Source: Rhodoplanes serenus (GTDB taxonomy: Bacteria > Pseudomonadota > Alphaproteobacteria > Rhizobiales > Xanthobacteraceae). Taken from it: DNA of 64,000 nt. Position 1 is the first letter of the stretch, and each line of letters begins with the position of its first letter. The position numbers were made by a program, and so were the translations under genes. Location: NCBI GenBank assembly GCA_945893145.1, contig CAMDDZ010000012.1:1-64000 (forward strand), given 5' to 3'. Under the pieces are notes generated by a model. That model did no database searches. It had not been told where the DNA came from and saw only the letters and a list, made by a program, of their open reading frames with translations. Shown in pieces: positions 1-6,879 of the stretch.

Positions 1-372
1 TCCGCGCGCGCAAGCAGGCTGCGTACGATATTCAAGGCTGCCGATGATCCGTCAATCGTGTCTGATCTTTTGCAGGCATGCGTCTTCGTCCTCGCGGCGC
101 GGTCAGCGTCGAAGTTCTGGGAAGGCCGTACCCTCGGATCATCAGTCCGAGGGGATGGAGCGCCGGTCGACGCCACATCTCGATCACGCCTTGTCCGCAG
201 GCGGATTGCTCCGCCTGAGACAGAACCGGCGTGGCGCCCCAAATTCGGGGGCGCGCGCCGGCCGACGCTCCATCGCGGCGATTTTTGGCCCTCGGAACCG
301 TGACTGACAAGAACCGGCAGCGAGCTCGCGCTCGCCCTGATCCCGGCGGCTTACGACGCCGTTCATCCGGTC
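1..372. other. Gene-free, hairpin-rich stretch
   Basis: No convincing protein gene. The short open frames on both strands lack ribosome sites and recognisable domains. Two clear hairpins are visible: AGGCGGA/TCCGCCT at 199-216 and GCGCCCC/GGGGCGC at 234-254. The phrase GATGGAGCGCCG occurs at about 154-165 and again near 1929 in another intergenic region, and a variant lies on the opposite strand near 262-278. This suggests dispersed intergenic repeat material. It may be the distal part of the transcript proposed from 523. Bases 558-605 show nothing further. Confidence 0.4.
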
Positions 373-523
373 CCCGTGTCACCCAAAGCTGGGCGCCCCT
401 CGTAGTAGGGGGGACAGTTACCCGAGGCCTCCCGGGGATTGGTTTACGAAGCCAATCCGCAGGCGCCGCATCCCACCCCGCTCAGATGACGTCTCATGAG
501 AACGCCCTCGGTTGGGTCGGACA
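373..523 (-). ncRNA. Candidate structured small RNA
   Basis: A minus-strand RNA starting about base 522 would fold into a rod. Its 5' end pairs with a region about 130 bases downstream: 520-523 with 377-380, 512-517 with 381-386 (ACCCAA/TTGGGT), and 503-507 with 391-395 (GGGCG/CGCCC), separated by a bulge and a 4x4 internal loop. Inside lie a perfect 7-bp hairpin (436-442 with 452-458) and a 5-bp hairpin (396-400 with 407-411). A good sigma70-like promoter sits directly upstream. No protein gene follows. I do not recognise the sequence; its rod shape is loosely 6S-like, but it lacks a sequence match I can recall. The 3' end is not fixed by a clear terminator. Confidence 0.42.
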
Positions 524-528
524 GAAGG

Positions 529-557
529 AATATAATCAATATTAGGAATAAAGTCAA
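529..557 (-). promoter_or_regulatory. Sigma70-type promoter, minus strand
   Basis: Read on the minus strand, TTGACT (552-557) and TATATT (529-534) are separated by exactly 17 bases. Each hexamer matches the housekeeping consensus at five of six positions. The predicted start is near base 522. The stretch is strikingly AT-rich for this genome. It points away from the tctC gene at 832 and into the gene-free structured region, so it is best explained as the promoter of a non-coding RNA. Confidence 0.6.
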
Positions 558-605
558 GAGACATCGGGCGTCACCATGACCTCGTAAAGCCCGCCGTGAC
601 AAACA

Positions 606-747
606 TCACCTCCTTACTCCCGCTCTCTGCGCTAAACGCGCCATCGCCATGTTGTCCGCCGCAGGCTTGAACTCACCGGCCTCGATGTGCCGCACGATCT
701 CCAGCACCCGCCGTTTCGCCAGCGCCGCATTGCCGCAGCGCTCGCTC
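606..747 (-). pseudogene. Remnant of a ketopantoate-reductase C-terminus
   Basis: The minus strand reads in one frame through about 37 codons matching the last part of the intact PanE/ApbA-like protein at 4994-6025: RHIEAGEFKPAADNMAMA here against RRIEAGEMKPAAENMKMA there, with further agreement upstream (SERCGNAALAKRRV against SEKRGYAAPANKRV). A stop follows at 606-608. Similarity ends upstream of about 747 and no Rossmann domain remains, so this is the tail of a decayed or recombined paralogue. Confidence 0.65.
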
Positions 748-831
748 CCGCATTTGCGTTGCTGGCCGATAGCTCTGGCTTACGATGCGGCTTGGGGGTG
801 AATGGATTTTCGGCAAGGACAGGAGCTGATC

Positions 832-1803
832 ATGAGCTGGTTGCAGCGTTGCGCCCTGATTCCGCTGTGCCTGATGGCCGTCCTGTGCGGCGCGAGCGCG
901 CAGGACTATCCCACCCGGAATGTCACCATTCTGGTGCCGTTCGCTCCGGGCGGCGGCACCGATCTGATTGCTCGCATGATCGGCCAGAAGCTCGGGGAGC
1001 GGTTCGGCAAGTCGTTCATCATCGAGAACCGCCCCGGCGCCGGGACGTCGATTGCCGCGGGCGAAACCGCCCACGCCACTCCCGACGGCCATACGCTGAT
1101 GCAGGCGACCAGCGGCACGATGGCGATGAATCCCACCATCTACAAGAAGCTGTCCTACACGCCGGGTCAGGATCTTGTTCCCGTCGCGCTCGTCGCCGGC
1201 GTGCCGTTCGTGCTGGTGGTCAATCCGAACCTGCCGGTGCATAGCGTCGCCGACCTGGTCAAGCTCGCCAAGGAGAAGCCGCTAACCTATGGCTCCGGCG
1301 GCGTCGGCGCGTTCCATCATCTGAACGCCGAGCTGTTCAGCAGCATGACCGGCATCAAGATGACGCACGTCCCCAACAAGGGCAGTGTGCCGGCCATGAC
1401 CGATCTCATCTCCGGCAACATCGACGTGCTGTTCGTCGACATCGGCCCCTCGATCCAATTGATCCGCGCCGGCAAGGCCCGCGCACTCGGCATCACCAGC
1501 GCAGAGCCGGCCGCGGCGGCGCCGGAGATTCCGCCGCTCGCCAAGGCCGGTGTGCCGGGCTTTGACACGACCGCCTGGCAAATGCTGGCCGCGCCAGGCA
1601 AGACGCCGCGGCCAATCCTCGAAAAGCTCAACGCCGAGATCAACGCCATCGTCCAGACCGATGAGATCACCAAGAAGTTCGTGGGGATGGGACTGGTCCC
1701 CATCGGCAAGGGCTCTCTGAAGGATCTCGACGCCTATGTGAAATCGGAAACAGCGCGTTGGTCCGACGTGATACGGAAGGCCGGCCTTGCAGGGTCGCAA
1801 TAG
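832..1803 (+). CDS. TctC/Bug-family solute-binding protein
   Basis: Periplasmic binding protein of the tripartite tricarboxylate transporter family, which typically binds carboxylates. The ATG at 832 is preferred over 802 because AGGAG lies six bases upstream (821-825) and it yields a clean signal peptide of about 23 residues ending CGASAQ. The mature start YPTRNVTILVPFAPGGGTD carries the family's PxGGGxD loop, and NRPGAGTSIA and PDGHTL follow, as usual. The 323 residues are normal for the family. No TctA/TctB membrane genes are near, so the partner membrane subunits must be elsewhere. Ligand unknown. Confidence 0.88.
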   Translation: MSWLQRCALIPLCLMAVLCGASAQDYPTRNVTILVPFAPGGGTDLIARMIGQKLGERFGKSFIIENRPGAGTSIAAGETAHATPDGHTLMQATSGTMAMNPTIYKKLSYTPGQDLVPVALVAGVPFVLVVNPNLPVHSVADLVKLAKEKPLTYGSGGVGAFHHLNAELFSSMTGIKMTHVPNKGSVPAMTDLISGNIDVLFVDIGPSIQLIRAGKARALGITSAEPAAAAPEIPPLAKAGVPGFDTTAWQMLAAPGKTPRPILEKLNAEINAIVQTDEITKKFVGMGLVPIGKGSLKDLDAYVKSETARWSDVIRKAGLAGSQ

Positions 1804-2048
1804 CGACGTCGTTCGGCGCCGCCGATCTTACGGGCGGGCGTCAGCACCGGGAAATTGCCCGCGCTCGCTGCACCCTCGCCTGGAGGAGAGGGTAAAGCGA
1901 ACTCGTAGCCCTCACTGCTAAGTCCGAGGGATGGAGCGCCGACCGGCGGTCCGAACCGCATCACGCTCGGCTGGAAGCCGCGCCTGCGCGATGCTAAGAG
2001 CCGCAGCCGTGCCGCAGCCGCGGCATCGTGCTGCTGCGAGTTTTTCCG
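1804..2048. repeat. Intergenic REP-like sequence
   Basis: No gene. The stretch contains an ACCCTCGCCTGGAGGAGAGGGT block near 1869-1891 that closely resembles CCCTGGAGGGAGAGGGT near 6063-6080. It also contains the GATGGAGCGCCG phrase shared with 154-165. Both look like members of dispersed hairpin-type intergenic repeats. Nothing else is evident. Confidence 0.4.
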
Positions 2049-2507
2049 ATGCCGAATCCAACGCCGGACGGTCCGCCCGGCACCGCTGAAAAAGCCCTGC
2101 CCTTCGATCCCGCGGCCGCCGGCTGGGAGCAATACCGCGACGAGGGCTTCATCGGCCTCGTCGGCCCGTTCTGGATGCGCAAATCCGGCGACGGCTATCT
2201 CTATGCCTTCATGGCCGAAGCCAAGCATCACAACCGTCGCGGCGTCGTGCAGGGCGGCATGCTCATGACGTTCGCGGACCGCTCGATGGGAATGACCTGC
2301 TGGTATGCCAACGAACGGCAACCCCAGGCGACCGTCCAGCTCGACGTGCATTTTATCGATGCGGTTCAGGTCGGCGAGTTTGTCGAAGCCAAGTGCAACG
2401 TGGTGCGCCGGACGCGCTCGCTGATCTTCATGAGCGCGGAGCTCGTGGTCGGCACGCGCGTCGTCGCAACCGCCCACGGTGTGTGGAAGACGCTGGCTAA
2501 GCGCTAA
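2049..2507 (+). CDS. PaaI-like hot-dog thioesterase
   Basis: Predicted cytosolic acyl-CoA thioesterase of the PaaI/YbgC hot-dog group, 152 residues. The diagnostic helix-entry motif is GVVQGGMLMTFADRSMG at about 65-81. The usual HGG is QGG here, so the His is replaced while the following Asp is kept. The strand segments VQLDVHFIDAVQVGEFV and MSAELVVGTRVVATAHGVW fit the fold. A GTG at 2028 would add seven residues; ATG 2049 is chosen because the extension is unlike the family. Neither start has a strong ribosome site. Substrate unknown. Confidence 0.8.
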   Translation: MPNPTPDGPPGTAEKALPFDPAAAGWEQYRDEGFIGLVGPFWMRKSGDGYLYAFMAEAKHHNRRGVVQGGMLMTFADRSMGMTCWYANERQPQATVQLDVHFIDAVQVGEFVEAKCNVVRRTRSLIFMSAELVVGTRVVATAHGVWKTLAKR

Positions 2508-2563
2508 TCCCGGGCGGCATACGCTCGTCGGGGGACGGCCACAAACGTCCAGCGTTCAGCCAA

Positions 2564-2686
2564 TCACGATTGAAAACCGGTACCGCCACACCGCTGGCAC
2601 TTCACTTTCTTGTCGCCCTTTTTGACAAGGCCTTTGCCTTCGCAATTCTTGCATTTCGCTTTTGGCTTGTTGGCATTTTTCTGCAT
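2564..2686 (-). CDS. Small DnaJ-type zinc-ribbon protein
   Basis: A 40-residue basic protein, MQKNANKPKAKCKNCEGKG onward, with two CxxCxGxG knuckles (CKNCEGKG and CQRCGGTG) as in the zinc domain of DnaJ. The start is fixed by GGAGAG a few bases upstream of the ATG (complement of 2684-2686). It presumably binds one zinc through four cysteines. It has no J domain and stands alone between unrelated genes. Role unknown; an RNA- or protein-binding accessory peptide is possible. Confidence 0.7.
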   Translation of the reverse strand: MQKNANKPKAKCKNCEGKGLVKKGDKKVKCQRCGGTGFQS

Positions 2687-2749
2687 GGTCTCTCCAATCC
2701 GATATCGAGACGTGAAACGCGAGCTGGCGCCCACCGTACACTGAACCTC

Positions 2750-2803
2750 AGTGCGCACCAGCGCCATGTTCTCTGCGACGGGCTTGATCTCGCCGCCGCG
2801 CAA
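2750..2803 (-). pseudogene. Second remnant of the PanE-like tail
   Basis: The minus strand encodes GGEIKPVAENMALVRTE, matching AGEMKPAAENMKMARSS at the very end of the PanE-like protein encoded at 4994-6025. It covers only about 17 codons and abuts the stop codon of the WG-repeat gene. With 606-747 and the intact gene this makes three copies of the same C-terminal motif within 4.5 kb. It is too short to be a gene and is best read as recombination debris. Confidence 0.5.
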
Positions 2804-3352
2804 TCACTTCGGCAAATCTTCCTTGGAACGATATTGCAGCGGCACGACTTCGCGGCCGTTCCGGTCGACAGCGCCCCACACGCCGCCTTCCACAAACCCG
2901 TGCTCACCACCATCGCGTTTGGGCGCGCAGCCGCGGCACACCACGGCCTTGCCGCGCTCGAAGGGAAACCCCCAGTCATAGCGCGGCGGTATCACCACCC
3001 GCAGCGTGCGGTCGATATAGCCAATCTTGCCATCGACTTGCGTTCTGGCCCGGTCCTCGACGAAATCGTCGGGCCCGTTGTCGTAGCTGACGACCGGCAC
3101 CATCTGGCCGTCCCGCCCGACATAGTAGAAGCCCTTGAAACCCTTGATCCAGACCGCCGCGACTCCATGCTTGTCAAACGGCAGGGCGCGCAGGTGCTCC
3201 GCTTTGACCCACCGCTGCCCGGAGGAATCAACGCGCGTGCACGCGCTGAAATCGTTCCAGCCATCCGAGAACGGCACACAACCAGGGGCCGCCAACGCGG
3301 CCGCCTGAGCCGCAACCAGCAATGCCACCGATAGAAGAATAAGCCTGGTCAT
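2804..3352 (-). CDS. WG-repeat secreted protein
   Basis: A 182-residue protein with an N-terminal signal peptide (about 1-22, LILLSVALLVAAQAAALAAP). Tandem WG-type segments follow, seen as VWIKGFKGFYYVGRDG, GKIGYIDRTLRVVIPPRYDWG and GVWGAVDRNGREVVPLQY. Such repeats form a beta-rich fold, usually exported or surface-associated. Several cysteines suggest a disulfide in the periplasm. The gene lies 14 bases downstream of the coiled-coil gene and may be co-transcribed with it. No enzymatic motif; function unknown. Confidence 0.72.
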   Translation of the reverse strand: MTRLILLSVALLVAAQAAALAAPGCVPFSDGWNDFSACTRVDSSGQRWVKAEHLRALPFDKHGVAAVWIKGFKGFYYVGRDGQMVPVVSYDNGPDDFVEDRARTQVDGKIGYIDRTLRVVIPPRYDWGFPFERGKAVVCRGCAPKRDGGEHGFVEGGVWGAVDRNGREVVPLQYRSKEDLPK

Positions 3353-3366
3353 CCTCGAGGCCGCGC

Positions 3367-4782
3367 CTACGAGGCGTGCTTGTCGATCGCAATGCTAAGC
3401 TTCGAAAACAGCCCTCCGATATCGGTCCGGATGGTGTCGAGCTTGGCGAAACAATCGACCGCGCCCGTAATCCTGTTCTCTATTTCCATCTTGTGCTTCG
3501 CGAGCGCTTCCACACGCGTGGTGAGCTTCTCGCCGCCGCTCGATTCAAGCTTATCGAGCGTCGCAACCAACTGGTCTCGAAGCGCATGGGCCTGCCCCAT
3601 CACGGCATCGATGCCGTCGAGTGGCGCATGCAGAGGAGCAAGCTCGGCCTGAGACTTCTTCAGATCGTCCCTGAATCCGTTCAGCGTCACCAGCGCATCC
3701 TGCACCACCCGGAGGCGGCCTCGGGTCTGCGCCGCAAATGCGTTCAAGGCATCGAGCCGGTCAGGCAACGTCTTGCCGTCGGCATCAACCTCGACCTCGC
3801 CCAGCGAACGCTCGATGTGGGTCTGGCGCTCCCTGAGATCCTCGAAGTCCCTGCGGACGGAATCCAGCGTCGCAAAGCATTCGTTCAGGCGCCCGATCCG
3901 CTGCTGCACATCGGTCCTGCTCTTGGCCAAGCTGTCGACTCGCACGGCGAGAGGCTCGTTGCCGTGCCACTCGAGCTTGTCGATCGCTTCAAACAACTGG
4001 CCGCGGACCGCATGGGCCTCGTCGATGACGAACGCAATGCCGCCTTCCGGCGCCTGTAGCGGCACCAGCGTGGCCTTCGACAGATCCAATTCGTCCTTGT
4101 ACTGGTTCAACGTCACGAATGAATCCTGCAGGGTCTTCATCCGGGTGCGGGTTTGCTTCATGTAGTCGGTGAGCTGTTTCAGGCGGTCGGCCAGACTGTT
4201 TTTGGCGTCGTCGGCTTCGATTTCGGCCAGCGAGCGCTCGAGCTGCCATTGGCGTTCCGTGAGTTCGCCAAAGACCGGCTCGAAGGCGCGACGCTTTTCC
4301 AGGACTTCGCCGAGTTGCTTGCGAACGGCATGTTGCTGGCTGCGGATTTCTTCCAGCCTCACCTCGATGTCGGCGGATACGTTTCGGCCTGCCTGCAATG
4401 CGGTCCGGCTCTCAGCGTCCGCAAGCCGCTTTTGGAGTAGCGAGATCGACTCGACGGGATCGCTGCTGATGAGGTGGCGAACGCCTCCCTCGACGTCCTG
4501 CTGGGCTTCGTTGGCAACCAGCGTCGCGTCGCGGAAGCTGTCGAGGCGCTTGTGCAGAGCTTTAAGTTCGTCGTCTTGTCCCGCAAGACGTTGCGCCTGC
4601 CAAAAGGCTGTTCCCACCAGCCAGAGCATCATCAACGCCATGACGCCGATCATGAACTGATGCAGGAACGGCAACGCCGAAAATGCAGCGGCGGCTCGTA
4701 CGACATCGATGCCGAGCATCTGTTGGGCGAAGATGGCCACCACAACCAGCAGCACAATCAACGCAAGCACGAAACTACGCAT
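3367..4782 (-). CDS. Membrane-anchored coiled-coil repeat protein
   Basis: 471 residues from ATG 4782 (preceded by GGGGG; a TTG two codons upstream is less likely). Two transmembrane helices (about 3-22 and 41-62) are followed by a long, charged alpha-helical region with coiled-coil character. Residues about 176-317 and 318-459 are a tandem duplication with a constant 142-residue offset and no gaps: ERSLAEIE/ERSLGEVE, DSFVTLN/DALVTLN, ECFATLD/DCFAKLD. The C-terminus stops just after the second unit. Topology suggests a cytoplasmic or periplasmic rod on an inner-membrane hairpin. I do not recognise the family; a scaffold or chemoreceptor-like helical module is possible. Confidence 0.75.
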   Translation of the reverse strand: MRSFVLALIVLLVVVAIFAQQMLGIDVVRAAAAFSALPFLHQFMIGVMALMMLWLVGTAFWQAQRLAGQDDELKALHKRLDSFRDATLVANEAQQDVEGGVRHLISSDPVESISLLQKRLADAESRTALQAGRNVSADIEVRLEEIRSQQHAVRKQLGEVLEKRRAFEPVFGELTERQWQLERSLAEIEADDAKNSLADRLKQLTDYMKQTRTRMKTLQDSFVTLNQYKDELDLSKATLVPLQAPEGGIAFVIDEAHAVRGQLFEAIDKLEWHGNEPLAVRVDSLAKSRTDVQQRIGRLNECFATLDSVRRDFEDLRERQTHIERSLGEVEVDADGKTLPDRLDALNAFAAQTRGRLRVVQDALVTLNGFRDDLKKSQAELAPLHAPLDGIDAVMGQAHALRDQLVATLDKLESSGGEKLTTRVEALAKHKMEIENRITGAVDCFAKLDTIRTDIGGLFSKLSIAIDKHAS

Positions 4783-4850
4783 ACCCAACCCCCGAACTCT
4801 ACAAGCCCGATCACGTGCCTCGATTGGCGACGGATGAGCACCCCGCTCCG

Positions 4851-4874
4851 ATTATATCAGCGGTCAGAACCGCT
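4851..4874 (-). promoter_or_regulatory. Putative promoter with palindromic operator
   Basis: On the minus strand a perfect TATAAT (4851-4856) lies about 70 bases before the ATG of the coiled-coil gene. The palindrome AGCGGT-N4-ACCGCT (4859-4874) sits immediately upstream of it, where a repressor would block polymerase. No convincing -35 hexamer is seen at 17 bases. Confidence 0.4.
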
Positions 4875-4993
4875 TGCGTGTGCTCGGTTTATCACGGCGC
4901 GCGTGGAATTCAGTATGTCTCATTTTGGGAATGCCTCCGATCCGAGGAACGGCGGGCTTTTCATCATGAGGCCGGGAGGCTGAAGGACGCGTC

Positions 4994-6025
4994 TTAAGAA
5001 GAGCGCGCCATCTTCATGTTCTCGGCCGCGGGCTTCATCTCCCCGGCCTCGATCCGCCGGACCAGCTCGGCCACCCGCTTGTTGGCCGGCGCCGCATAGC
5101 CGCGCTTCTCGCTCTCGGCGACGACGAGGCCGTTGATCATCTCGACCTCGCTCAGGCGGCCTTTGAGCAAATCCTGCAGCACGGTGTTGCGGCTGCGCCC
5201 CGGGCCGACGTGGGCCGCGAGCGTATCGAACAGCTTTTCGGCCGGACGGTTTGAGCCAGCAAGCTCGGCTGCCGTCAGGCCGAAGATCGGCTCGACCGGA
5301 TGGCCGAGATCGAGGCCGACCCGGATCGCCTCCTCGCCGATCTCGATGATCAACTCGCGCATGCCCGGAACCTTGAGCGCGTCGATCAGCGGCATGCCGA
5401 CCATGGCAAATGGGCCGAGGCACATGGCGTTGACCACGAGCTTCGACCATTTCGCCGCGATGATGTTCTGCTTGATCTCGACCTTGCCGACCGGCGCAAG
5501 CAGCGCCTGCATTTCGGCAAGCCGCTTTTCCGCACCGCCGCCGAGCGAGCCGAGGCCCACCCAGGTGCGGGCCGGCTCGGTGTTGCGGCGGACCAGGCCC
5601 GGCGTAAACATCTCCGACGACAGCTCGATCACGCAGCCGACGGTGCGCGAAGCGCCGACCACGTCGGCGATCACGTCGGCGACCATGCAGTTCTGCATGC
5701 CGATCAGCACGCCGTCCGGCGCAAGATGCGGTTTGATCAGTTCGCAAGCCCAGCGCGTGTCATAGCCTTTGAGGCAAAGCAGCACGACGTCGAACGGCGC
5801 CGTGAAGGTCGCGATATCGCACAGATGATACGCGCGCACTTTGGTGGTGTGCGGCTCGCCGTCGCGGATGGTGACCCGCAAGCCGTCGCGGCGCATCGCC
5901 TCGACGTGCTCGGGCCATTGGTCGATCAGCACGACGTCGCGGCCGGCGTCCACCAGATTGGCGGCGATGCAACTTCCGTTGGCGCCGGTGCCGAGGACTG
6001 CGATTTTGGGTTCGCTCATGAGCAT
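4994..6025 (-). CDS. PanE/ApbA-family ketopantoate reductase-like
   Basis: NADP-dependent 2-dehydropantoate 2-reductase family, 343 residues. The N-terminal Rossmann motif is GTGANG at 12-17. The helical C-terminal domain carries the conserved KWSKLVVNA at about 192-200, including the family's catalytic lysine. Many such paralogues reduce other 2-keto acids, and the setting after a PrpD-MFS-SDR operon fits a catabolic role more than coenzyme A synthesis. ATG 6025 or the ATG two codons later (6019) could be used. The gene follows the SDR by 83 bases that hold a REP-like hairpin. Its C-terminal tail recurs as fragments at 606-747 and 2750-2803. Confidence 0.82.
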   Translation of the reverse strand: MLMSEPKIAVLGTGANGSCIAANLVDAGRDVVLIDQWPEHVEAMRRDGLRVTIRDGEPHTTKVRAYHLCDIATFTAPFDVVLLCLKGYDTRWACELIKPHLAPDGVLIGMQNCMVADVIADVVGASRTVGCVIELSSEMFTPGLVRRNTEPARTWVGLGSLGGGAEKRLAEMQALLAPVGKVEIKQNIIAAKWSKLVVNAMCLGPFAMVGMPLIDALKVPGMRELIIEIGEEAIRVGLDLGHPVEPIFGLTAAELAGSNRPAEKLFDTLAAHVGPGRSRNTVLQDLLKGRLSEVEMINGLVVAESEKRGYAAPANKRVAELVRRIEAGEMKPAAENMKMARSS

Positions 6026-6108
6026 TTATCTATCACAGCGGCACCGCAGGCTCGAACACCTTCCCCTGGAGGGAGAGGGTAAGCGCGCGTGCGTCAACGC
6101 CGAAACAA

Positions 6109-6858
6109 TCACACCCCGAAATATGTGCCACCGTTGACGTTGATGATCTGCCCGGTGATGTAGCGGCCGCCAGGACCGAGCAAGAGCCGAGTCAGCGGCG
6201 CGAAGTCGGTCGGCCAGGCCGCGCGACCCATCAGCGGCCGGTAGATCGGATGCGCCGGAATTTCGTTCGGCTTGTCGGGCTTCGCCAGCATGGCGGGCAC
6301 CAGCGTGTTGACGGTGATCTTGTGCGGCGCGAGCTCCATGGCGAGCCCGCGCGTGAAGCCCGCGATGCCGGCCTTGGCTGTGACGACGTGCACGCGGTCC
6401 GGCGCGCCCATCGCGCCGGTCAGCCCGCCGACGTTGAGGATCGAGCCCGCGTCGCTCTTCTTGATCGCGCCGAGGCAGGCCTTCACGCAATGGAACGCGC
6501 CATCGAGCACCACGCCGGTGATCTTGCGCCAGTCCTCGAACGACATGTGCTCGATGGATTTTTCCTGGCGCATCGCCGCGTTGTTGACCAGGTAATCGAT
6601 GCGGCCGAATTTCTTCAGCGTTGCTTCCGCCATGGCGTTGACGGCGGGCGCGTCGATGACGTCGGCGACCGCCACCATGGCGCGGCCACCCTTGGCTTCG
6701 ATCTCCTTCACCACGCCTTCGCCTTCGGCGCGGTTGCTCCGCACGTTGATCACCACCGCGCAGCCCGCCGACGCCAGCTCGAGCGCCATGGCGCGGCCGA
6801 TGCTGCGGCCCGCGCCGGTAATGACCGCGACGCGGCCCTGCAGTTCTTTGTCGCTCAT
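6109..6858 (-). CDS. SDR oxidoreductase with altered catalytic site
   Basis: Classical-length short-chain dehydrogenase, 249 residues: TGAGRSIG (14-21) binds NAD(P), NNAA is at 92-95, and the C-terminus is INVNGGTYFGV. The catalytic positions are unusual. The usual Ser in N-x-S-S is in NVGG (142-145), and the position four before Lys162, normally Tyr, is Val158 (HVVTAK). The Ser-Tyr pair therefore appears absent and only Lys remains. The ribosome site GCGAGG supports the start. It lies 21 bases after the MFS gene in the same operon. The fold is clear; ordinary dehydrogenase activity is doubtful. Confidence 0.82.
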   Translation of the reverse strand: MSDKELQGRVAVITGAGRSIGRAMALELASAGCAVVINVRSNRAEGEGVVKEIEAKGGRAMVAVADVIDAPAVNAMAEATLKKFGRIDYLVNNAAMRQEKSIEHMSFEDWRKITGVVLDGAFHCVKACLGAIKKSDAGSILNVGGLTGAMGAPDRVHVVTAKAGIAGFTRGLAMELAPHKITVNTLVPAMLAKPDKPNEIPAHPIYRPLMGRAAWPTDFAPLTRLLLGPGGRYITGQIINVNGGTYFGV

Positions 6859-6879
6859 TTCAAACCTCGCTCTTGGCTG

